A DNA stretch of 34,872 bases from Bacteroidales bacterium OttesenSCG-928-M11. Its GTDB lineage: Bacteria > Bacteroidota > Bacteroidia > Bacteroidales > Azobacteroidaceae. This document shows, in pieces, positions 1 to 8,877 of this stretch. Below the pieces are notes generated by a model. It had not been told where the DNA came from and did no database searches. It was given only the letters and a program-made list of their open reading frames with translations. Numbering within the stretch: position 1 is the first letter of the stretch; the number at the start of each line of letters is the position of its first letter. Both the position numbers and the translations under genes were made by a program. Location: assembly GCA_030265685.1 (NCBI GenBank), contig JAJDGO010000014.1:1-34872 (forward strand), given 5' to 3'.

Positions 1-2703
1 GCCAACGATCCATCATATCTGTAATTTCATTCCTTGTAGTGTTGTTTCCATCGTGTTGATACTGATAAGCTACATTGTCAAAAATTTTGTTTCCATACTG
101 AAAGTAGAAGAATAAACTAAGATCAAAATCTTTATAGAAGAAAGTATTCGTTAATCCTCCTTGACCTTTAGGCGTTGCCGATCCAATACCTGTTGTAGCT
201 TGTTCTGCATAACTTCGGGTAAATACTAATTCGCCATCTTTATCATACCACATCTGAGAACCATCTGCTGGGTTAACTCCGGCATATTTTACCAATTTGT
301 ATTGGAACATATCTTTACCTACTTGAATTAATTTACGACCAGATGAACCCCATGAAATCTCTTCATCTTCTTGACTCAAGCTTAATACTTTATTTTTATT
401 TGCTGACCAATTAGCATCCAAGCGCCAAGTAAAGTCTTTTGTACTAATAACATCAAAATTCAAACTAACTTCAAGTCCTCGATTCTGCATGTCTCCTATA
501 TTTCTCAACTGTGATGTAAACCCAGTTGTTCTAGATAAAGGAACATTTAATAATAAATCTGTTGTCTTTTTATTGTAAAACTCGATAGTTCCACCAAGAC
601 GATTTTTCAAGAATCTAAAATCTAAACCAACATTAAAAGCATGAGTTTTTTCCCAAGTCAAATCAGGATTAGCTATTTGGCTTGGATAACTTGCACTTTG
701 TCCGTTATAACTATCAAAGCTATACAATCCATAAGACTCATAATTACCTATATCTGAATTACCTGTTGTTCCATAACTTGAACGAAGTTTTAATTGATTC
801 AACCATTCAATATCACTTAAGAAATATTCTTCCGAAACATTCCAAGCACCTCCTACCGACCAGAAAGGAGCAAAACGATTATTCAAACCAAATTTGGAAG
901 AACCATCATAACGAAAACTTCCGCTTAAGAAATATTTCGACATATAATCATAGGATACTTGTCCAAAGAGAGAAACTAAACGAGAATTTGCAGGATAACC
1001 ATACCAATTGGTTGCTTCAGAAGCCGCAGCCGGTTGTCTTAACTTATAAGAAGCGAAACCTTCGGTTTCTACTCCCATAAAATATAGATTACGGGCCGAA
1101 GCTTCTTGTCCTACCAATACATTTAGATTATGATCGTCGTTAAATGTTTCAAAATAATTTAAAGTATTAGTCCAGTTCCAAACTTGTATAGTACGATCGT
1201 AACGAGAAGCACGTCCGACATTATCGGCACTACTTCCTGTTGCACGTGGATCGTCATATTGTTCATCTTGAACTAACATCATATCGTATCCATACAAGGT
1301 TTTAAATTTCAAGTTTTTCATGAATGAAATCTCCCCGTACATAGAAGCGATCAAACGATGTGTAGTTAAAAGATTTGTATTATAATCATTTGCTTCAACA
1401 AAGTTTGTTGAATTATTTCCGATAGGAGAATGATTATATGTTCCATCTTGATTATAAACCGGATTAAGAGGATTCAATGTTAAAGAACCCGCTATCGGAT
1501 TAACATAATAAGCAGCAGTTGTTAGTGGAGTATCTTGTTCTGAAAGAGAATAAGTAGAATTTACTCCAAAAGTCAACCAATTATTTGCTTTATGATTTAA
1601 GTTTAAGCGAGCCGAAGTCCGAGTCATGTCTCCCCATTTAAGAATTGCTTCCTGAGAATAGTGAGAGATAGATAAAAAATAGTTTGTTTTATCTGTACCA
1701 CCCGTAGCAGAAAGTTCATAACTTTGAGTTATTGCATCTGATCTATAAGCTTCGTCCAACCAATTCGTATCATAGAAGTTACCATTTGCATCTTTTGGAT
1801 ATTTTGCAAATTCTTCACTGATTCTCTGTTGTGTCCAACCAGAATTAAGATAAGCTTCTGTCATCAACTCCATGTATTGGTTGCGATTGAGCATTTTCAA
1901 ATCTGTGTTTGCCCGGTTCGAAACTCCCAACTGAGCACTTAAGTTAAACTGAGTTTTACCTTCTTTTCCTTGTTTTGTAGTAATAACAATAACACCATTT
2001 GCTGCGCGAGATCCATAAATTGCGGTAGCTGCAGCATCTTTCAACACTGTTACGGACTCAATATCATTCGGATTTAAATTAGCCATAGCTCCATAAGTAG
2101 AACCATTATAACTACCTGAGGCCGTTGCCGCCGACATATTACCAATAGTTATTGGAACTCCATCAACAACATACAACGGATCGGTTCCGGCATTAATAGA
2201 ACCTACTCCACGAATAATAACTTTTGTATCAGCTCCCGGTTGTCCTGTTCCGGTACTTGCGGATAATCCGGCAATGTTTCCTTTCAAAGCTTCGTCTAAA
2301 GACGCAACAGGCAGTTTTTCTATTTTAGCTGATCCGATACTAGAAAGAGAACCTGTTAAGGAAGAACGTTTTTGAGTTACATAACCAACAACAACTACTT
2401 CATCCATAAGTTGATCGGCGGTTTTTAACACAACAAACACATTGGGAGCCACAGCAACTTCTTGTCTCTCTTTGCCAACATAGCTGACAAAAAGAGCTTG
2501 AACTGATTGAGGCAAGTCTAATAAAAATGTGCCTTCTACATTAGTAATAGCTCCTAACGAGGCGTGACCTTTGGCTTCTACAGAAGCTCCAATTATAGGT
2601 TCTCCGTATTCATCGACAACGGTTCCTTTAACTTGAACGTTCTGTGCTATTGCCAACCCATGCTTAAGAAAAAGCATGTCAACAACAAAGTCAGTCTTTT
2701 CAT
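1..2703 (-). CDS. SusC/RagA-type TonB-dependent outer-membrane receptor, 3' end outside window, apparent frameshift in signal peptide
   Basis: This is an outer-membrane active transporter of the SusC/RagA family, which normally works with a SusD lipoprotein to import glycans or peptides using TonB energy. The minus-strand reading frame is open from about 2677 to the window edge. In order it shows a carboxypeptidase-regulatory-like domain (starting NVQVKGTVVDEYGEP), a TonB-box-like VVVVGY segment, and a plug with DPLYVVDG and the hallmark KDAAATAIYGSRAANG. A long beta-barrel region follows. About 900 codons are present; family members usually have 1000 or more, so roughly the last 100-150 residues and any susD gene lie beyond base 1. 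The expected start at 2703 (MKRLTLLL, a good signal-peptide beginning) is in a different frame and stops at 2649-2647. Restoring one G at 2657-2659 joins the two frames as ...SMGLAIAQNVQV. The only in-frame ATG, at 2677, gives a poor signal peptide. This may be a recent pseudogene or a sequence error. The substrate cannot be told. Confidence 0.9.
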
Positions 2704-2800
2704 AAAATCTAAATTAAGTTAAAGATATATTGTATTTTAATCTCTGTGTGTGTCATAATACGTTTAGATATCACGTACTTACTACAAAAAGTTTCATTCG

Positions 2801-2832
2801 CAAAACTAACGAATTAATATAATAAATGCAAA
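2801..2832 (-). promoter_or_regulatory. Bacteroidota-type promoter for the SusC-like receptor
   Basis: On the minus strand TTTG (2832-2829) is followed after 20 bp by TAGTTTTG (2808-2801), matching the Bacteroidota sigma-ABfr consensus TTTG-N19/20-TAnnTTTG. Transcription would begin near 2795, giving a 5' leader of about 90 nt before the presumed ATG at 2703. The leader is AT-rich and shows no obvious riboswitch. This is the only promoter in the window where both elements fit well. Confidence 0.6.
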
Positions 2833-3108
2833 TATTATTGTGTTTTTTACAAAATTGAGGAATGTTTTTTTTGATTTAGTTCTAAAAAATCTAAAAACAA
2901 AACACTCAAAACGTCGATTTGATAAGGATATTTGGTTTTATAGAACACAAAAACAAATTTATTCTCTTTTTCTTACCACTTTGTGATAAAAATACATTTT
3001 TAAGATTCAAAAAGAATTTGAAAAGTTTAAGCAATAAATAATTCAACTTATATTTGTTTCTTAAAAAGAGACAAATAAACCGAATTATGTTTCCCAATAA
3101 AATAATCC
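2833..3108. other. AT-rich intergenic region, no gene recognised
   Basis: This stretch lies between the receptor promoter and the first repeat array, in the gap between the receptor and trmD (2704-3254). It is strongly AT-rich with runs of A and T. A 63-codon minus-strand reading frame (2906-3097) has a Phe/Leu/Lys/Asn-dominated composition typical of random AT-rich DNA and no convincing translation signals. I see no RNA gene. Confidence 0.5.
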
Positions 3109-3218
3109 AAGAGAATAAATAGCTTGACTTATTATCTGTACAGACAATATTTATTTTCTGTACAGATAATGAAAGTTTTCTGTACAGAAAACTTTCAAGA
3201 GATTTGTTTATTTGAAGA
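3109..3218. repeat. 22-bp-phased dyad repeat array A
   Basis: Units start at 3109, 3131, 3153, 3175 and 3197, exactly 22 bp apart. Three successive units carry the palindrome TCTGTACAGA (3135-3144, 3157-3166, 3179-3188). The flanking unit at 3109 has an AAG-N11-CTT dyad in the same phase; the unit at 3197 is degenerate. The third TCTGTACAGA is embedded in a perfect 28-bp palindrome (3170-3197). The array lies downstream of trmD and upstream of the receptor. The same module with the same spacing recurs in array B. Function unknown; a phased protein-binding array or an RNA hairpin series are both possible. Confidence 0.75.
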
Positions 3219-3254
3219 AAAGCGAGTTTGTTTTGTTCAAAAAGATTCGATCAG

Positions 3255-3932
3255 TTAATCGGCAAGAAGGTCGGGGCGGATGCGTTTAGTTCTTTCGATT
3301 GATTGCTGCAACTCCCAATCTCTAATTTTTGCTTCATGTCCGGAGAGAAGAATACCAGGAACTTCCCATCCTTTATAATTTGAAGGACGAGTATAAACAG
3401 GTGGAGCCAACAAGTTATCTTGAAAAGAATCAGAAAGAGCTGATTGTTCGTCGCCAATAGCGCCCGGAATCAGACGAACAATTGCATCTGTCATAATAGC
3501 AGCAGGCAATTCTCCCCCAGTTAATACATAATCTCCGATAGATATTTCACGAGTAATTAAATGTTCTCGAATACGATAGTCGATACCCTTGTAGTGTCCG
3601 CAAAGAATAATAATATTATTGTACAAAGAAAGTTGATTCGCTATGGATTGATTAAAAACATCTCCATCGGGCGAAGTATAAATCACCTCATCATAATCTC
3701 GTTCTTCTTTTAAAAAAGTTATTGCCCGATCAACTGGTTCGCATTGTAGAACCATTCCGGCTTGTCCTCCAAAAGGATAATCGTCAACTCTATGATGTTT
3801 ATCAGTAGAATAATCACGTAGATTATGTACACAAATATCAACTAAACCTTTATCTCTGGCTCTTTTCAAGATAGAGTGACTCAACGGACTTTCCAATATT
3901 TCCGGCAATACAGTAATAATGTCTATTCTCAT
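3255..3932 (-). CDS. trmD: tRNA (guanine-N1-)-methyltransferase TrmD
   Basis: TrmD methylates N1 of G37 in tRNAs that read codons starting with C or with G at the third anticodon position, preventing +1 frameshifts; S-adenosylmethionine is the donor. The 225-residue protein has the expected length and starts [12 protein letters not shown]. The SPOUT knot region is clear: [11 protein letters not shown], then [14 protein letters not shown] and [15 protein letters not shown], followed by the C-terminal PPVYTRP and LLSGHEAKI motifs. In many bacteria trmD sits in a ribosomal-protein operon; here it stands alone, divergent from dsbD, and its downstream side is the intergenic repeat array. The start at 3932 places the -7 box TACCTTTG (3949-3942) just upstream. 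No unusual residues were noticed. Confidence 0.97.
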   Translation of the reverse strand: MRIDIITVLPEILESPLSHSILKRARDKGLVDICVHNLRDYSTDKHHRVDDYPFGGQAGMVLQCEPVDRAITFLKEERDYDEVIYTSPDGDVFNQSIANQLSLYNNIIILCGHYKGIDYRIREHLITREISIGDYVLTGGELPAAIMTDAIVRLIPGAIGDEQSALSDSFQDNLLAPPVYTRPSNYKGWEVPGILLSGHEAKIRDWELQQSIERTKRIRPDLLAD

Positions 3933-3941
3933 AATTATTTA

Positions 3942-3949
3942 CAAAGGTA
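3942..3949 (-). promoter_or_regulatory. Candidate -7 element for trmD
   Basis: The minus-strand octamer TACCTTTG matches TAnnTTTG and lies 10 bp before the trmD start codon. That predicts a very short leader. No convincing TTTG is present at -33, so the call rests on the -7 box and its position only. Confidence 0.4.
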
Positions 3950-3992
3950 ATTATTCATTAGTTTTAATAAATAGTATCTCGTAGTTTTTTTT

Positions 3993-4000
3993 TATCTTTG
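3993..4000 (+). promoter_or_regulatory. Candidate -7 element for the dsbD operon
   Basis: TATCTTTG matches the Bacteroidota -7 consensus TAnnTTTG and sits 24 bp before the ATG at 4025. It overlaps the upstream TTG at 3998, which argues against that TTG as the translation start. A -33 element is not evident. With the trmD box at 3949-3942 it forms a compact divergent promoter region. Confidence 0.5.
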
Positions 4001-4024
4001 TGCTTTATTATAACTAATAGTACA

Positions 4025-6037
4025 ATGAAAAGAGCACATTTATTTATTTTATTTATTTTACTTCCCTTACTATCATGGTCTCAGTTTCATGAGCCAACTA
4101 AATGGAAACTTTCCGTCAAAGGAAGCGAGATTTTATTTTCCGTAGAAGTCGAAGAAGGATGGCACTTGTATGACATGAACATGCCAACAGGAGGACCTAT
4201 CCCAACTACCTTTGTTTTCGAGACAGTAAAAGGCGCCGAATTAATAAGTAAACCTTCAACTAAATCGGGAATACACACAGAATACGACGATTTATTTGGA
4301 ATGAACGTCAGTTGGTACACTTCGAATCCGACTTTTGTGCAAAAGATAAAAATTACAGACCCCGAACTTTTTACTATTTCAGGATATGTTGAATACATGA
4401 CTTGCGACGACGAAGGCTGTGTACCAGGAAAAGAAGAATTTGATTTTGGAAAGAAAGATCTTCCTGCGGAAATAACGGCAACAAAAACAGAGAAAGCCAT
4501 CACTCCGAAAGAAGAACCTCAACCTATCGTTGAGCAAACAACAATTCCGGTTGAAGAAACAACAAAAATCTCAACACAAGCAATCGATGAATACGTCGGA
4601 ACCGATTTATGGCAACCTGTAGTTGACCAACTAAATAGTAGCGGAACAGAAGATGGTACTACAAACAAATCGTTATGGGTTATATTTGGCATCTGTTTTG
4701 CAGGAGGATTTTTAGCTTTACTAACTCCTTGCGTCTGGCCAATCATACCAATGACTGTAAGTTTCTTCTTAAAACGATCCAAAAGTCAACGAAGCAAAGC
4801 AATAAAAGATGCCGTTATATACGGAATATCAATTGTTGTGATATACCTTATATTAGGACTTCTCGTAACGGGAATATTTGGTGCAAGCGCACTCAATGAA
4901 TTATCCACAAGTGCTTTGTTCAATTTAATATTCTTCGCTCTATTGGTATTATTTGCTATCTCATTTTTTGGAGCATTCGAACTAACTCTCCCCCAGTCAT
5001 GGACAAATAAGATGGATCAAAAGGCCGAATCAACCACCGGCTTGTTAAGTATATTTTTTATGGCCTTTACTTTGGTCTTAGTTTCTTTCTCTTGTACCGG
5101 ACCTATTATCGGAGCTTTGTTAGTACAAGCCGCAAGTATGGGAAGTATCTTGGGACCGGCGGTAGGAATGCTTGGTTTCGGATTGGCTTTAGCAATACCT
5201 TTTGCTTTTTTCGCCATATTTCCATCTTTCTTAAAGGAGATGCCGAAATCCGGAGGCTGGCTTAATTCGGTAAAAGTAGTTCTTGGATTCTTAGAACTGG
5301 CATTAGCTCTGAAATTTTTATCAGTAGCTGACTTGGCTTATGGCTGGAGAATCTTAGACCGAGAAGTATTCTTAGTTCTTTGGATTGTTATTTTCGTTCT
5401 ATTAGGAATGTACCTTTTAGGTAAAATACGATTTGCTCACGATAGCGAACTAAAACACGTATCAGTTACGCGACTTTTCTTATCCATTATCTCTTTTGCA
5501 TTTGCAATTTATATGATTCCCGGGTTATGGGGAGCTCCGCTAAAAGCAATTAGTGCTTTTCCTTCTCCATTATATACCCAAGACTTCAACCTATACGACG
5601 GAGAAGTTCATCCGGATTTCAAAGATTATGAAGAAGGAATGGCTTATGCAGCCAAACATAATAAGCCGGTCTTGATAGATTTTACAGGATATGGCTGTGT
5701 TAATTGCCGAGAAATGGAAGCTTCTGTTTGGTCTGATCCACGAGTAAAAGGAATGATTGACAACGACTTTGTATTAATTTCTCTTTATGTAGACGACAAA
5801 GAGAAATTAGATGAAACAATCGAGATAGAAGAATACGGAAAAAAACGAAAACTAAGAACAATTGGAGACAAATGGAGTTATTTGCAACGACACAAATTTG
5901 GTGCAAATGCCCAACCATTCTATGTTATTCTCGACAAAAACGGTCACCCTTTAGCACCATCACGTGCTTATGATAAAAACATAGAAGCATACATCGAATT
6001 TTTGAAAGAAGGTCTATCCAATTATAAGCAAAAATGA
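4025..6037 (+). CDS. dsbD: Thiol:disulfide interchange protein DsbD (cytochrome c biogenesis/thioredoxin fusion)
   Basis: DsbD carries electrons from cytoplasmic thioredoxin across the inner membrane to periplasmic reductases such as DsbC- or TlpA/ResA-like proteins. The 670-residue protein starts with a signal peptide (MKRAHLFILFILLPLLSWSQ). An N-terminal periplasmic domain holds the pair in CDDEGC. The membrane domain of about eight helices has the paired redox cysteines in LLTPCVWPIIP and FSCTGPIIG. A C-terminal thioredoxin domain has CVNC in DFTGYGCVNCREME. All three redox pairs are therefore present. The ATG at 4025 is preferred over the upstream TTG at 3998, because it begins the signal peptide and the TTG lies in the promoter. 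Its TGA overlaps the next gene's ATG by 4 nt, implying translational coupling. It is a plausible electron source for the TlpA/Omp28 cluster at 22-29 kb, which is inference. Confidence 0.95.
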   Translation: MKRAHLFILFILLPLLSWSQFHEPTKWKLSVKGSEILFSVEVEEGWHLYDMNMPTGGPIPTTFVFETVKGAELISKPSTKSGIHTEYDDLFGMNVSWYTSNPTFVQKIKITDPELFTISGYVEYMTCDDEGCVPGKEEFDFGKKDLPAEITATKTEKAITPKEEPQPIVEQTTIPVEETTKISTQAIDEYVGTDLWQPVVDQLNSSGTEDGTTNKSLWVIFGICFAGGFLALLTPCVWPIIPMTVSFFLKRSKSQRSKAIKDAVIYGISIVVIYLILGLLVTGIFGASALNELSTSALFNLIFFALLVLFAISFFGAFELTLPQSWTNKMDQKAESTTGLLSIFFMAFTLVLVSFSCTGPIIGALLVQAASMGSILGPAVGMLGFGLALAIPFAFFAIFPSFLKEMPKSGGWLNSVKVVLGFLELALALKFLSVADLAYGWRILDREVFLVLWIVIFVLLGMYLLGKIRFAHDSELKHVSVTRLFLSIISFAFAIYMIPGLWGAPLKAISAFPSPLYTQDFNLYDGEVHPDFKDYEEGMAYAAKHNKPVLIDFTGYGCVNCREMEASVWSDPRVKGMIDNDFVLISLYVDDKEKLDETIEIEEYGKKRKLRTIGDKWSYLQRHKFGANAQPFYVILDKNGHPLAPSRAYDKNIEAYIEFLKEGLSNYKQK

Positions 6038-7185
6038 TCAAAAAAGTATTTGTATCGGGATGCTATGACTTATTACACAGCGGACACATTGCTTTTTTTA
6101 AGGAAGCATCCCAATATGGTGACTTACATGTAGGTATCGGATCGGACGCAACAATTCGGGAGTTGAAAGGGAGAGACACTATTAATAGCGAACAAGAAAG
6201 ACTTTACATGGTAAAGGCTGTCCGATACGTTAAAGATGCTTGGATAAACAAAGGATCCGGGATGCTTGATTTCGAAGAAAGTTTGACTTCTTTCCTACCT
6301 GATATTTTTATTGTGAACGAAGATGGACATTCTCCGGCAAAAGAAAGCCTATGCAAGCACTTAAAAATAGAATATAAAGTTTTAAAACGTATTCCGGAAG
6401 AAAATTTACCGGCACGTTCTACCACATCAATCCGTACAGAAGTAAGATCCCGGCTTCCATTTAGAATTGATTTGGCAGGAACTTGGATCGATCAGCCTTA
6501 TGTTTCAAAATTTCATCCGGGATGGGCAATCACAGTTTCAATAGAACCTACGATCGATTTTAATGAAAGATGCGGCATGTCTACGTCAACCCGGAATGCG
6601 GCGGCAAAACTTTGGCCCTATGAATTACCATTAATGCACCCGGAAAAGTTGGCTCAACTTATTTTTCATTTTGAAAACGAACCGGGAAGAAAGCAAATAT
6701 CCGGAGCACAAGACGCAATTGGTATTTGTATGCCCGGTATAAATCGACATTATTATAATAATACTTATTGGCCGGAAAAGATAGAAACAATCCTCGACGA
6801 AGACATTATTGTATGGTTAGAAAAACATCTCTCTCTAATTCTTTTATGGCCTCGTCCGGCAGGAACCGATCTTTTGAAAGAGACCAATATTAATGCAGAC
6901 AATGTAAAAGCACTTACCCAAGCTGCAAGTAAAGCATGGGAAGGAATTACCAACAAAGACATCAAAACATTTTCCGAAGCGTTCAGAGAATCATTCGAAG
7001 CCCAAGTCAGTATGTTTCCGGCAATGGTTCCTACTGAGGTTAAATCGGCCATCGATGAGTATAAAGATAAAGCTTTAGCTTGGAAATTAGCCGGAGCAGG
7101 AGGAGGAGGTTACCTCGTTTTGCTTAGCGAACAACCAATAAAGAACGCTATTAAAATCAAAATCAGAAGAAACAATGGATTATAA
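6034..7185 (+). CDS. Bifunctional nucleotidyltransferase - GHMP kinase fusion protein
   Basis: The 383-residue protein joins two activities of sugar or polyol activation. Residues 1 to about 130 form a cytidylyltransferase-like Rossmann domain with HSGH at 15-18 (the HxGH signature) and a LPARSTTSIR segment resembling the family's second nucleotide-binding motif. From about residue 140 it resembles GHMP small-molecule kinases: LPFRIDLAGTWID at the domain start, a degenerate ATP loop GMSTSTRNAA in place of the usual GLGSSA type, and the C-terminal GAGGGGYLVLL motif 3. The substrate is unknown. The kinase half is closest in appearance to heptose or fucose kinases, and the product might be a nucleotide-activated sugar for surface glycans. 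This differs from HldE, where a PfkB-type kinase precedes the nucleotidyltransferase. The gene overlaps dsbD by 4 nt and mazG by 11 nt. Confidence 0.8.
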   Translation: MIKKVFVSGCYDLLHSGHIAFFKEASQYGDLHVGIGSDATIRELKGRDTINSEQERLYMVKAVRYVKDAWINKGSGMLDFEESLTSFLPDIFIVNEDGHSPAKESLCKHLKIEYKVLKRIPEENLPARSTTSIRTEVRSRLPFRIDLAGTWIDQPYVSKFHPGWAITVSIEPTIDFNERCGMSTSTRNAAAKLWPYELPLMHPEKLAQLIFHFENEPGRKQISGAQDAIGICMPGINRHYYNNTYWPEKIETILDEDIIVWLEKHLSLILLWPRPAGTDLLKETNINADNVKALTQAASKAWEGITNKDIKTFSEAFRESFEAQVSMFPAMVPTEVKSAIDEYKDKALAWKLAGAGGGGYLVLLSEQPIKNAIKIKIRRNNGL

Positions 7186-7960
7186 CCCACATACTCGACA
7201 AGAAAAATTAGATGCTTTCTCCCGAGTTTTAGATGTACTTGACGAACTTCGTGAAAAATGCCCTTGGGATCGCAAACAAACCAACGAAAGTCTTCGTACC
7301 AATACGATAGAAGAAACGTACGAGCTATGCGAAGCTATTGTTCGAAACGACACATCCGACATAAAAAAAGAATTGGGAGACGTATTACTTCATATAGCTT
7401 TCTATGCTAAAATAGGAGAAGAAAAGGAACAATTCGATATTGCAGATGTTTGTCATGCATTGTGCGACAAGCTTATATTCAGACATCCTCATGTTTTTGG
7501 AGACGTCGTTGCTAAAACGGCCGGAGAAGTAGAAGAAAACTGGGAACAGATCAAACTAAAAGAAAAAGAAGGCAACCGTTCTGTGCTCGAAGGAGTTCCG
7601 GCATCGCTACCTTCTATTGCAAAAGCGCACCGGATTCAAGATAAAGCGCGCAATTCCGGATTTGACTGGAACAAAAAAGAAGATGTTTGGGAAAAAGTAC
7701 AAGAAGAAATCGGCGAACTAAAAGAAGAAATCGCATGCCTGGATAAGGATAAAATGGAAGCCGAATTTGGAGACTTGTTCTTTAGCCTTATTAATGCTGC
7801 CAGACTATACAAAATAAATCCCGACAATGCCCTTGAAAGAACAAACCAAAAGTTTATTTACCGGTTCAACCATATGGAGAAAAGGGCTAAAGAAATGGGG
7901 AAAAGTCTAAACGAAATGACTTTAGACGAGATGGAAGAACTTTGGCAAGAAGCCAAGTAA
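7175..7960 (+). CDS. mazG: Nucleoside triphosphate pyrophosphohydrolase MazG
   Basis: MazG hydrolyses (deoxy)nucleoside triphosphates to monophosphates and pyrophosphate and is regarded as a housecleaning enzyme. The 261-residue protein has the two tandem MazG domains of the long form. The first carries LREKCPWDRKQT, then the acidic metal-binding helices EETYELCEAI and KKELGDVLLHIAF. The second begins near NSGFDWNKKEDVWEKV and has EIGELKEE and EAEFGDLFFSLINAARL. Metal-ligand glutamates and aspartates are present in both. The start at 7175 overlaps the end of the preceding gene by 11 nt, and the stop lies 11 nt before metA, so it belongs to the same transcription unit. Confidence 0.95.
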   Translation: MDYNPHTRQEKLDAFSRVLDVLDELREKCPWDRKQTNESLRTNTIEETYELCEAIVRNDTSDIKKELGDVLLHIAFYAKIGEEKEQFDIADVCHALCDKLIFRHPHVFGDVVAKTAGEVEENWEQIKLKEKEGNRSVLEGVPASLPSIAKAHRIQDKARNSGFDWNKKEDVWEKVQEEIGELKEEIACLDKDKMEAEFGDLFFSLINAARLYKINPDNALERTNQKFIYRFNHMEKRAKEMGKSLNEMTLDEMEELWQEAK

Positions 7961-7971
7961 TCGTTATACTT

Positions 7972-8877
7972 ATGCCTTTATATATTCCAAACAAACTACC
8001 GGCTATCGAGTTATTAAAAAAAGAAGGGATTACTGTGTTGAGTAATACCGAGAAAGCATCGTCGGAGATACGTCCTTTGCGTATTCTTCTACTTAATCTG
8101 ATGCCGACTAAAATAACAACCGAGACCGACTTTATTCGTTTGTTGGCCGGAACAACGCTTCCTGTCGAGTTAATTCTTTTGAGAATGGCTACTCATACAA
8201 GTAAAAACACGCCCGCCGAACACTTGAACGAGTTCTATAAAACCTTTGAAGATATTCGTTTCAGTGATTATGACGGGATGATTATTACAGGAGCTCCGGT
8301 AGAGTTGCTTGCTTTCGAAGAAGTAAGTTACTGGAAAGAGCTAGTAGAGATTTTTGATTGGGCGAAAGAACATGTAAAAAGTACATTATATATATGTTGG
8401 GCAGCACAAGCCGGACTTTATTATTTTCACGGAATACCCAAGTATCCGCTAAAAAACAAAATGTTTGGTATATTTCCCCACCAATTAGTAAACCGAAAAG
8501 AACTTCCTCTTTTTCGAGGTTTCGATGATACTTTCTTCGTTCCTCACAGTAGACACACCGAAGTTAGAGAATCAGATGTCCGAAAAGTTCCTGAATTAAC
8601 GCTATTGTCCGAGTCGGAACAAGCCGGAGTCTACATAGTTATGTCGAGAGAAGGACGCGAATTTTATATTACCGGACACTCAGAATACTCTCCCGAAGCT
8701 TTACATAACGAATATATCCGCGATCTTAACAAAGGATTGCCTATTAATGTTCCCTACAATTACTATTACAACGACGATCCGAAAGGAAACATTTGTGTCC
8801 GATGGAAGAGTCATGCCCATCTTCTATTCAACAATTGGTTGAATCATTATGTCTATCCAATAAAAACATCCTATTGA
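7972..8877 (+). CDS. metA: MetA-family homoserine O-acyltransferase, probably acetyl-CoA specific
   Basis: This enzyme acylates homoserine at the first committed step of methionine synthesis. The 301-residue protein matches MetA along its length. The nucleophile is Cys142 in YICWAAQAG, and the catalytic His236 and Glu238 are in TGHSEYSPEAL. Residue 111 is Glu (GAPVELLAFEEVSYW). In studied MetA enzymes Glu111 goes with acetyl-CoA and Gly111 with succinyl-CoA, so I predict homoserine O-acetyltransferase activity despite the usual succinyltransferase name. The ATG at 7972 gives the family-typical MPLYIPNKLPA start; a TTG at 7942 would overlap mazG and add ten unrelated residues. The stop TGA overlaps the TTG start of the next gene. 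Confidence 0.95.
   Translation: MPLYIPNKLPAIELLKKEGITVLSNTEKASSEIRPLRILLLNLMPTKITTETDFIRLLAGTTLPVELILLRMATHTSKNTPAEHLNEFYKTFEDIRFSDYDGMIITGAPVELLAFEEVSYWKELVEIFDWAKEHVKSTLYICWAAQAGLYYFHGIPKYPLKNKMFGIFPHQLVNRKELPLFRGFDDTFFVPHSRHTEVRESDVRKVPELTLLSESEQAGVYIVMSREGREFYITGHSEYSPEALHNEYIRDLNKGLPINVPYNYYYNDDPKGNICVRWKSHAHLLFNNWLNHYVYPIKTSY

Noticed and set aside
682-1080. Plus-strand reading frame of 132 codons
   Set aside because: It lies opposite the SusC-like receptor, whose minus-strand frame has clear family motifs; the plus-strand protein is His/Asn/Tyr-rich with no recognisable domain.
2704-2800. Riboswitch in the receptor leader
   Set aside because: The 90-nt leader is AT-rich with no stable stem set or known conserved core that I could recognise.
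2906-3097. Small minus-strand frame of 63 codons between the receptor and trmD
   Set aside because: Composition is that of translated AT-rich DNA, with no promoter or ribosome-binding signal close to its start.
3170-3197. Invertible promoter or recombinase site
   Set aside because: The palindrome has no intervening segment to invert and there is no recombinase gene in the window.
3998-4024. TTG at 3998 as the dsbD start
   Set aside because: It lies in the -7 promoter box; the ATG at 4025 begins a proper signal peptide.
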